From Callipepla californica brunnescens (lineage: Eukaryota > Chordata > Aves > Galliformes > Odontophoridae): a DNA stretch of 64,000 nucleotides. Where the stretch lies: positions 51,341,115-51,405,114 of the forward strand of contig JALIRH010000004.1 in the NCBI GenBank assembly GCA_023055505.1, read 5' to 3'. The translations under genes and the position numbers were made by a program. Shown here piece after piece: positions 54,802 to 64,000 of the stretch. How positions within the stretch are numbered: the stretch's first letter is position 1; every line of letters starts with the position of its first letter. The notes beneath the pieces were generated by a model. It was not told the DNA's origin, searched no databases, and worked only from the letters and a program-made list of their open reading frames with translations.

Positions 54802-54960
54802 GGAATCATAGAGTGGCTTAGGTTGGAAGGGACTTTAAATCCCATCCCTTTCCAACCTCTGCTTTGTGCTGGTTGCCCCCACCAGATCAGCCTGTCCAGG
54901 GCCATCCAGCCTGACCTTGGGCACCTGCTGGAATAAGACACCCTCAGCTCCGGGGGCCAG
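54802..54960 (-). mobile_element. CR1 LINE 3' fragment, antisense
   Basis: Begins TGGAATCATAGAGTGGCTTA and GGTTGGAAGGGACTTTAAAT, the reverse complement of the conserved CR1 3' end common in birds. Truncated copy. Confidence 0.8.
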
Positions 54961-55099
54961 CCCTCCATAAGGATGCTGGTCTCTGTAGGGGCACTCCATT
55001 CACTGCATGCAGTGAAGCTTGAGCAATAGCAGAAGTCTGGCCCAGGAATCACATCCCAGGTGAATCCTTCCCTGCCCAGCTGGGGAACCAGCTGGCAGC

Positions 55100-55258
55100 T
55101 GGCACCGTCCCTAGCGCTGTTCAATAAGCGTTTAGATGAGGTGCTAAGGGATTTGATTTAGTAGCTTAGTGGGTAGGGATGGTGGTAGGAGGATGGTTGG
55201 ACTAGATGATGTTGTAGGTCCTTTCCAACCTAATGTATCTACGAATCTATGAATCTAT
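55100..55258 (+). mobile_element. CR1 LINE 3' fragment, sense
   Basis: Contains TTGGACTAGATGATGTTGTA followed by GGTCCTTTCCAACC and ends in the CR1-type short repeat CGAATCTATGAATCTAT. It points the opposite way to the fragment at 54802, so the two are separate insertions or one rearranged. Confidence 0.85.
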
Positions 55259-58200
55259 ATCATGATGTTTGGATCATACTGCGCAGGCCCTTGTTTTATT
55301 TTATTTTTTATTTCCATCCCTGCCCAAATCTCCCTCACTGTCATTTCACACTTCGTTTCAGAGTAGCTGCAAAGGTGGACACGGCAATTCCTCTGCTGCT
55401 CTCATCTTGACCCCGCAAGACCCAGTCTTGCACAGAGACAGAAGTCATCCTCCAAGGACTGCTGCCAGAAGAGATGCTTCTGACTGACTCTTAAATCTTT
55501 CAGCAAAATGCACTTGGTTTGCGGCTCAGGGTCACCGCTGTGCTGTACAACACTCCCCCCTTGCGATTTCTCTTGCTAACAGCATGCTAAAGTGCAGCGT
55601 TTTTTTCCGGAGCTATCACATGGCATGCAACATTCCCCTTCTTAGCAGCACATATACTACCACTACGAAGGAGGTTTCCTCAGCGAGGATCGAACAACAC
55701 TATTTGATATGTTCACACACATTTTGTTTTCACTTCCCTCTTTTTAGGAATAGGAATTCCTCTTTTCCTATTTATGATTCTGTTATCTGCTGCTTCAGGA
55801 ATGTGGACAGACCTGAGCCCCACCACTGCCAGCACACACTGCACCTCCCCTCTGGATGCAGAGTACAGTGCAGAAATTCCAGAGCTGCTCGTGCACGTTT
55901 GCCATCATCTTGCATTAATCTGAGGTGCAGACGCAGAAGCCAGGGTGCTTCTTTAATTGAACGATGGCATCTTCGCTCATGCAGCTCATGGCTGGGCTCT
56001 GCAGAGACCACAGCTCAGCTGGAGCAGCTGATGCAGTGCTGGGGAGACGCTAATTCACTTCTTGTCCCAGTACAGCTGCACAAGCAAAGCACCCATTGTG
56101 ACGGGGCAAAAGCAAGGACAAGCAGGCATGGTTGTGCTGGCAGCCACCAGCTGCACTGTCAGGTCTGTCCCTGAGCCCAAACAGCTGGACCCAAAAAGGG
56201 AGATATGCACTAACATGGCCCACAGAAAACTGCATACCTAAAAAATCAGACTGCAAAATGTCTCATCTGTAATGGACTTCAACACGTGGAAAAGAAAGAG
56301 GCGTTGTTTTATTATTGTTTTCCTGATGTAATGCTCATCAGCGAACACTCAGGTGCTTGAGTACTGTGATCACTCTTACACGCAGGGTAACCGTTCTAAA
56401 GAAGCACTGCTAATAACTGAAGAACAATGTATCCTCATTCAGCATTGGCTGCTCCTACTGATTGCTGCCCCAATTAAGTGCAACTCAACGTTCTGTTTGC
56501 AACACTTCAGTGCATCTGGGATGACATCTTCAACAAGAACAGAGTATGTTTTGATGTCAATTTCCTGCCACGGTTTCCTTGATATCTAATGTAGTCTGTG
56601 CATAGATTCCCACAAATACTTCAAAGAAAAAGAAGAAGGGCATCGACATGAGTAACAAAATGATACAGGAAGTTTCCTGAGTGTGTGCTCGGTTGTTAAC
56701 AAATAAATCAGCCACAGAAACAGGTGACAGAATTATTGAACAACAAACTGGAAACAGTGAGACTTGTGTTCAAGCTCTGTCCCCCCTTCAGAAAAAGGTG
56801 AGGCTTGCAATGACGTGAGGGTGCTCAGGGTTGCTGGAGGTTCAAAAAGCAGTGAGAGATATCTGAGGAATAAAGTAAACCTGAATCCAATTAAACAAAG
56901 CAAAAGTTTTTGGGTTCAGAAAGCTGCCTTTAAAAGCAACTGTCACCATAATACAAGAAATAAGACAAACTTAAAGGTCAAGTAAGCACTGAGACCAAGA
57001 ACATATCAACAGCAGTTTTAGGACACCTTTCATCTAACTTCAGACAGTGATAGTGAGGGTGTCTGAGATGAACCACTTACGCACAGGTCTCCATTTATTG
57101 AGGTGATGAGACCACCAAAGCAAGATTTACCTGCCCTGCTTTAGAAAGCTAAAGGATTTAGGACAAGCTGAATTCTTTTTCATCTTCATTAGTATTACAG
57201 GGAATCCAAGGCACCAGCTCAGAGGAGCCTGCCCTATCCACGTCTACCTTTGGTCAGGTGGATCCTGGCTGTGGACAGTGAACTGTTAAGATCAACATCA
57301 GACAGATCCTACCTGTGGACAATGAACTGGTAAGATCAACATCAGAACAAGGAACCTTCCAAGTCTGGAAGTGGGACAAAGAGAGCACACATGAGAGGTT
57401 GTTTTTCCCATAGTAACCTCAGTACAGACAACACAGTATGTTTTTATGATAACAGTTAGATCCTCGTCACCCCATCCCACAGTTTTTGCTGGGTCATCTT
57501 CCTAACATGGATACCACCATAACATGCGGCTCGGATGCTGTCACCATTGTAACATGGCAAAGGAGAGTTGAATTTAGGCCATTACTACACTGACAGTTGT
57601 TTGCTTTTTCTGTTTAAAATACCCGAGGACAGTGAACCTCACTGCAACGTCAGTGTGCCAGAGCAGTTCAGATGAGGTCCGCAAAGACACTTTGACGCTT
57701 GAAAGCACACACACACACACAAAAAAAAAAAAAACTCTCAACCCTTAAATGAATGTATGAGTCTATGAGCACTTTAGTAGAGCAGAGTAAAAACTGATCT
57801 GCAGAGCAACTGCTGAACACATAAAGGCAATCTTTCCAAACAGAGTCTCAGAAAACAAATCTCGGTGGATACAGAGACCAATTTCTTCCTCAAAATTTGA
57901 GTTATTTCCATCCTCGATCACTGGGGATCAAAGCTTTGTAACTCATTCGCTTTCAGTCAGGTGGGCCTCGTGTTTTTTTTCTCTCTTTTCCTGCTTTACT
58001 TCGGAACTCAGCAATTCACAAACAGAAGACTGGAACTCTGCTGCCTGTTTTCTTCCCGATCCCAGAACCCTGTTAGGACACGCAGGGAAATGGCTGGATT
58101 TCTGTCTTAAGCCCGGGCCTGTCACTTCCTTGAAAAATAACCACAGCGAAGGAGAACGAGCGCGCCTCGCAGAGCTTCCTGGTGAGGAAAGGCAGAACGC

Positions 58201-58289
58201 AGCCTTCCTCCGCATCTCCAGGGCTAAGGGGGGGGGGGGGGGGAGGTGGCGTTTGTTTTAAACAAATGCTTCCCATTTAGCGACGAGAT
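55259..58289. other. Intergenic, no gene seen
   Basis: No exon with conserved domain or convincing splice sites on either strand. A CA repeat running into poly(A) lies at about 57708-57734. The open frame at plus 55584-56174 has no recognisable motif. Confidence 0.5.
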
Positions 58290-58885
58290 CTGGTTGGGCT
58301 GACCAAAAAGCTAAGAGTAAAGGGAGCTGGAAGGTGAAGGGCAGCGAAAGGAGCGCTTAAAGGAGCGGCACAGCCCCCCCGGCCCAGGCTGACCCGCGGC
58401 CTCGGGCTGTCAAGTCCCGCCCGGGCCTGTGGTGAAGCCCGCCCCGCCGTCGCTAAGCTCAGCCGTCAAGGGAGGAAGAGTCGCAAAAGCTGACAGGAAA
58501 CTTGGCTGCGCCTTACGACAGCGGCGGCCGCGCTTGGCGGCCGCTGGATGAGCGGGGAGTGGGAGCCGCGGCGCTGAGGAGACGCGGGGTGAGCGGCGGC
58601 GGCATTGGCGGGCGGGAGGGCCGCGGCGGCCGCCCGGGGCCCGCGAGGGACCGGGGAGGGGCCCCGGCGGCGGTCGGCGGCGGGGGGGAGCGGGACGGCA
58701 GGAAGAGGCGGCGGCGGGGCGGCGAGGCGGGGCCCGGGCACCGTCCGTGCCTTTGTTCGTGGCCCCCCCCTCTCGGCCGTGGCCCGTGAGGCCGCCGCCT
58801 CGGCCTCTTCCCCCCCCCCCCCTCCCCCTCGTCCGGTCTGACGCCTTCTTCCTCGGTGCGTTTGTGTCGGTCTCTCCCGTAGGAT
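58226..58885 (+). promoter_or_regulatory. NAA30: CpG island promoter and 5' UTR of NAA30
   Basis: Very GC- and CpG-rich from about 58330, after a G run at 58229-58243. A likely 5' UTR exon ends at 58588 with donor GTGAGC, and an acceptor (TCTCTCCCGTAG) ends at 58882, three bases before the NAA30 ATG. A short upstream ORF of nine codons plus stop (58548-58577, ATGAGCGGGG...TGA) lies in the putative 5' UTR exon. The long minus-strand frames here are composition effects of the GC-rich sequence. Confidence 0.65.
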
Positions 58886-59837
58886 ATGGCCGAGGTACCG
58901 CCGGGGCCTAGCAGCGTCCTCTCCCCGCAGGGGGACACGCTCTCCCCCTTCCCCGGAGGAGGAGGAGGAGGAGGGGGGGGGGCCTGCTTCCTCCTCCTCC
59001 TCCTCCTCCTGTTCCACCTCCTCCGCCGCCGCCGCCGCCTGCACCGGGGCCCAGGACGAGGAGGCCGAAGAGGAGGAGGAGGAGGAAGAGGAGGGACCCG
59101 CGGGCGGACGGGAGCAGCAGCGAGGAGGAGGAGGAGGAGGAGGAAGCAGCGACGGCGGCAAGGGGGGGCCGCAGCAGCAGCACCGCCTCCACCACCACCA
59201 CCATCACCCCCCGCACCACAACCACCAGCTCAACGGCCTCATCAGCCCCGAGCTGCGGCACCTGCGGGCCTCTCTCAAGAGCAAGATCCTGGGCTCGGAG
59301 GCAGGGGCAGCCCCCGAGGGGCTGGAGAACAAGCGAGCCAGCAAAACAATGGGCTCCGGACAGCAGCAGCAGCAGCCGTCACCCCCGGCTGCAGCACCGT
59401 GCTCGTCCCCCCTTCCCAACCACCTCCCTCCCCAGGGAAGGACTGCACCCTCTCCTCCTCCTTCTCCCGCAGCAGCAGCAACAGGGGACAGGAGCCAGCC
59501 TGCTGCCACAACTACGACTGCTGCTAAGACTGCAGCCCGCAACGGGCTGGCAGGAGGGACTGGCTTGGAGGAGGAAGAGCAGGAGGAGGGGGATGAAGGT
59601 GGGGAGGAGGAGGAGTCCCTGCTGCTGCTCTCTAGGTCCTTAGCAGCAGGCTGCAGTTTGAAAGGCTCGGGAACGGACTCTCAGCCCGAGGAGGACCTAA
59701 CGATACGATACGTCCGATACGAATCAGAGCTGCAGATGCCCGATATCATGAGACTGATCACCAAAGATCTGTCTGAACCCTACTCCATTTACACATATAG
59801 GTATTTTATCCACAACTGGCCACAACTTTGCTTTTTG
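58886..59837 (+). CDS. NAA30: NAA30 (NatC catalytic subunit), first coding exon, partial
   Basis: NAA30 acetylates the N-terminus of Met-hydrophobic nascent proteins in the ribosome-bound NatC complex with NAA35 and NAA38. The start [10 protein letters not shown] matches the family. Then come low-complexity Gly, Ser, Ala, Glu, His and Gln runs, a conserved block [13 protein letters not shown] (near 59230-59270), and from about 59700 the start of the GNAT domain ([19 protein letters not shown], then [19 protein letters not shown]). The exon ends at 59837 with donor GTAAGT, phase 0. As written, the N-terminal 30 codons and the rest are in different frames: the switch falls at the ten-G run 58973-58982, most likely a one-base length error or variant. 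Acetyl-CoA-binding exons lie beyond the window. Confidence 0.92.
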
Positions 59838-61300
59838 GTAAGTGCTGGGGGGGGGGGAGGGCAAGAATGGGGAGTGGTTTGAGGCTGGGGTGGAGGCATG
59901 ATTAAAGGGCTGACATGTGGAAATGCTTCTAATATTCTTTTTACGGCTAAGAGGAAAGGGCCAGGCTTTTTGGGAAGTATGTGGCACTAATGAATTCTTC
60001 TCACCTCGGCCTGTGTAAGCAAAGCTTCTGTCTGAAGTTCTTACGTTCATTAGTACATCTTTTTAGTGGTGGGGAAAGGGTTTGAACACGGGGCTGGGAT
60101 CCAGGAATTCGAGGCTTCTAATCTTGGTGCTGACATTGACTTCTGTGACCTTTGGTAGCTCATTTTGTTATTCTGCCTCAGTTCCTAGGTTTGTATTTAA
60201 AAAAGAAAGTTCTTAGTCCATGGGTACCTTGTGAGTGCTTAGTAATTTTCGCACACTGGTTCTCAAACTGACTTCAGCATGACGGGCACGTGAATGTTGA
60301 CATGTGTAGGGGCACTGCAGAAGGTTTTGTAGACTTTTTGGTCTGTTTGCTTACCTTGAAAAATTCCAGTACAACTGTATCGCTTTTCAGGTGTGGCAGT
60401 GTGTGCAGCATACAGGAAGTCTCATTTTGTTCAAGTCGTCTTGCAGTACTAATGATACCCTGACTGCTGTATTCTTCCTACTGCCCTATCAAAAAAAAAA
60501 AATTGTTTCAGTTGTTACCCAGACTCTCTAAATATTTAGCACTTCTTGTGGAAAGAGAACTACGAGACCTTTTTGGAAGGTGCATCTCAGCTGGCAAGCA
60601 TGCTGTCAGGATAGTAATCCATGCACAGGTATATGAAACTGAGCATAGATTGGCCTGAGGGGTACATATGCACACGGGGGGCTTAGCTGTGTTTGGTTTA
60701 CACACTGGAAATCTCTGTAAAACAGTGTTTTTGGGAGCATGTAGTGCTTCCTTGTTCGAGTAAATGATGAATTCTTTTCTCAATATTTCAATCAAGGCAG
60801 AACACTGCTCTGGAAGAAATGATATAACCAGAGCCAAGACACCTTTCGATTCGAGGGTATCTCTGTCCAATTTTAATTGGATATGAGTACGGAAGGTGAA
60901 GCTAATGCAATCCATCTGGCCTTAGACGTACTAAATGTTCTTGGTTTAGGGTCTGGTGTAATTTATAGTGGGATTTATATGATTTATAGGAGGGTTTTCA
61001 GAAATGTGCCTCTTGCAGCCCTGAAAAGGGGAATACAGTAGGCTTGTTTACAGGAGGTTGACCAGAGCGTTACCACCTGGAACAACATAAAAACAAGAAA
61101 GCATTTGAAAACATTCCTCAGTCTCTGGTTGGACTGATCAGAGCAGAGTGGTAACTTTTCAAGCGTTGTGCCTGCACTTAGCTGTGTGTGTGAGTGATTT
61201 CCCTCATCTGGAAAAGAAATGCTTGTGTACTACAAATATCTGTACCTGCAGCATCAGGTGTGCCTTCAGCACCACCAGCACAATGTTTTAGACTTAGGAT

Positions 61301-61332
<32 letters not shown>

Positions 61333-64000
61333 TAAGTCAGGGAGTAATTTGAGAATTTTCTCATGAGAAAAGCAGTAGCAAAAAGTTCGACAGCACCAAA
61401 ATGAATTATTTCTAATGGATTTGTTGAATGCATTCAAGGAGCAAGGTTTCACTCAAGAAAAGGAAAACATCCAAAGTCTGTTCTGTGGTGACAGCTTCTT
61501 TGAATAGTCTTGAACTATCAACAGATCTTTATTTGAACTCTGTAATTTTGCTCAGGTTTGCTGATTTTTTGAAGGACGGAACAGTGGAAAGTGTGTAAGA
61601 CTGTAGAGGAGATGACGTCTAAAGCTGTTAGGGAATAGTTTCACATACAGAATAATTTGAAGCTCTTCCAGTATCTTGAGTCATTGGATGTATTTCTGTG
61701 ACTGATTTTGGTATTTTTAAGGCTAGTTTAGTGGTTGTCTTGAAGACTTTCTGTTCTATACAATTGAATTTGTTCCTGCAGTTAATGGATTCTTGAACTA
61801 CTTCTATCTAATAACTCTTTAAAATATTTATCTTCAGCAGGAACTGCATATTCCAATTAGCAAGAACAATGTCAGGTTGGTGCTCGGAAGGATAGTGCCA
61901 GTTCCCACAGAATCATTTGTCTTTAATGCCTCATAACCTCATACTTTTCTGGTTTCAGGTTTTGCTTTGGTTTTGATTCTTCCTGAGAACAGGGCTTAGG
62001 CTGTAGCTTGCTTGTATTTGAGGGGGAAAACTGTCATATTTCTATCAGTTTGATTACTGAATTTCACAATCACTACTTTTAAGTCTTCCAGTCCATACTC
62101 TGTGGTCTTCGTTGTGTTGTGATGGGCTCCCTCCCTCAACAGCAGGAGGGGAAAGAACTAACTCTATTTAAATGGACAGGATGTATCTTTTCCTCAAACG
62201 ATGAGCAGCTCTCCCTTGCTGATGTATTCAGTAAACAATCTTAAATGCCATAATTCTGCTGTGTGGTATCTTGGATACCTGACAACGCAGAACTCTTCCA
62301 GGGGAATTTAATAATGTTATTCCTCCGGATGGTGACCTCGTGGGTTTGAAGCTTGCTGAGCTTTGGCTTGCCTTTCCCAAGGTGATGCGACTTAATGGTG
62401 CCAATTGAAGGGCTATTTGATGCTTCTGGTTCAAGCATCTTATCCTCACCTATGCAGACTTTTAGTTTACCTGATTTGGGACATTAAGCTAGCCCTGAGT
62501 CCCAACCATGCTTGTATGTGTGTTGAAATGATTTAAGTGTCACTGAGTTAGGTTTCAGCTGGTTTAGCTCTAAGGGTATTCATAGCAGCATGACACAAGT
62601 GCAGGTGTTGGTGCAAGAAGAGAGGTGAGGATACGCAGCTGGAGGGGAGGCCTGGGACCAGCCCTCACCAGTCACTAGCATGGTTTTGCTCTACCAAACC
62701 ATTTCCTACCTATGCACTCAAAACCAAGTTCATGTTACGCTTTCAAAGGGACTGGAACACCATCAAAACCCATCGTTTAACATCAGATGAATCTGTGTAA
62801 CCACACTCCTGGACTCTGAGTTAACACATTGAGAATACGTGATAAATAGCTGTGCTGTGTGACACTGCTGCACCGTCTGAGCTGCAGCAAGGTAGTACCC
62901 TTCTCCTCCGTGAGCTGTGACTGAATGCTTGAGCTTAGATTCCTCTTGTCTCTGGAAGAGCAGGTGTGGGTGTGCTAGATGTGGGTGTCTTGCAAACACT
63001 TGGATTTTATTTGTTCCCAGGAGCTTTGTCAGCCGGTTTTCTCTTCAGGTGACCTACAGTAACCACTCTGCTGTCAAAGATGAGAGAGGAAAGGACTATC
63101 TTTGCTTCACATCTGTAAGCATTGCTACAGCTTTGTCCTCGCATGGATTGTAAGAGCCTTTTTGGAAGTTGTAGCTCTGCTTTCAAGTGTTTCTTGCAGA
63201 TTCTTGTAGGTCTTCAAACTCCTTTTGTTTAAAACTGATAAATTAAATATTGAAAAAAAGAAAAAAAGAATTTCCAAATACTGTAGCGTGGGAGAGGTGA
63301 GCTTGGGAAACCTTGCTCTGTTCCATAGTTTGGATAAGAGAGGATACAATAACAGCAGGATTCTGACTGAGTGTTGTAATCTCTCCTTTATTCATCGCTG
63401 CAGAGTCACTGCACTGCTCAGCCGCCTCTTAAGAGGAGTCTGGAAAATGCATGCTTTTATTGGCTTCTGAACTTTGCCAGTAGCCGTAGCAGCAATTATG
63501 GTTTAAACTTCAGCAATTTTAAAATAAGCAATTAATTTCATGTAGGGGTTTCAGATAGGCTGTAAATCCTAAATGACCATGGTTAAGATCTTTTTTTTCT
63601 ACTAATACGTTACTTTCTGTCTTACTGGATTTCACTTACGAGTTTCTGTGCTTCATGTTGAAATGAAAGACTTGTAATAAATCATCTCTGTCTTTTCAGA
63701 GGCAGAGAGCTTGGGGGAGAAAAGAGGAACCAGAAAAGTTAGGGAACTGCATGGAGAGTCTTCCCAGCCTCACGGAAGACCTAGAAAGGTGTTCTGTAAT
63801 ATCCATACGCGCTCCCGGTTTCCAAACTGCTGTGACTCCTCTGTATTCCATTTTCCTCATAGGAACGATGGTGCTTTGAGACCTGTGCTACTTCTTCCTG
63901 CAACAGGCTTTGAGAAGACTTCAGTCTTTGTAGCGTATGTGTGTTTAACAACAGCTAGTGCAGCTATTCTGGCACTGAATTGCACAGGAAGGAATTACTC
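59838..64000 (+). other. NAA30: NAA30 intron (first after the coding start)
   Basis: Begins with GTAAGTG. No sequence matching the next NAA30 exon (expected to begin AMVGEE) is visible up to 64000. A poly(T) tract lies at about 61302-61329. No other gene was recognised; short open frames on either strand lack domains. Confidence 0.75.

Noticed and set aside
58466..59161. Long minus-strand frames in the CpG island
   Set aside because: GC-rich low-complexity antisense of NAA30; no domain and homopolymer residue runs.

Overview
The window is vertebrate genomic DNA, most likely from a bird and plausibly a galliform. The support is two CR1-type retroposon 3' ends (54802-55258), avian-style class I and ERV-L endogenous retrovirus remnants, and the first coding exon of NAA30 with its CpG island at the right end. 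No bacterial gene organisation is present.

Layout. 1-2659 is unique host flank with no gene I can name. 2660-43988 holds three near-identical macro-units of about 13.4-14.7 kb. Each macro-unit carries a block of retroviral remnants, all on the minus strand, followed by a plus-strand block made of a decayed ITPRIPL1-like fragment, a broken ITPRIPL1-like 5' exon, and one open ITPRIPL1-like gene. From 41513 the gene block alone is repeated head to tail with a period of exactly 2797 bp: four complete units plus a fifth truncated at 54209. In total there are six open gene copies (ATGs at 13991, 27397, 42137, 44934, 47731 and 50528) and one deleted, truncated copy (53325-54209). 54210-58290 has no recognisable gene. 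NAA30 begins near 58490, its first coding exon is 58886-59837, and its first large intron runs to the window end.

The amplified genes encode 473-residue membrane-anchored proteins with an acidic coiled segment and a Mab-21/cGAS-like fold domain (ITPRIP family). They lack the signal peptide and short ectodomain-like N-terminus that a broken exon, with the same in-frame stop in all three macro-units, still shows upstream. The family has therefore been amplified in an N-terminally shortened form. Copies 4-7 also carry, or begin, a diverged C-terminal patch that looks like a gene-conversion import.

The retroviral block is a mosaic. A class I (gammaretrovirus-like) element is nested within an ERV-L element, and a second class I gag-pro-pol segment abuts the ERV-L LTR. 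All reading frames are incomplete or interrupted, and ERV-L integrase is missing. Because every retroviral piece lies antisense to the host genes, read-through from the ITPRIPL1-like copies would make antisense retroviral RNA, an arrangement resembling known piRNA-producing loci. That functional idea is inference only.
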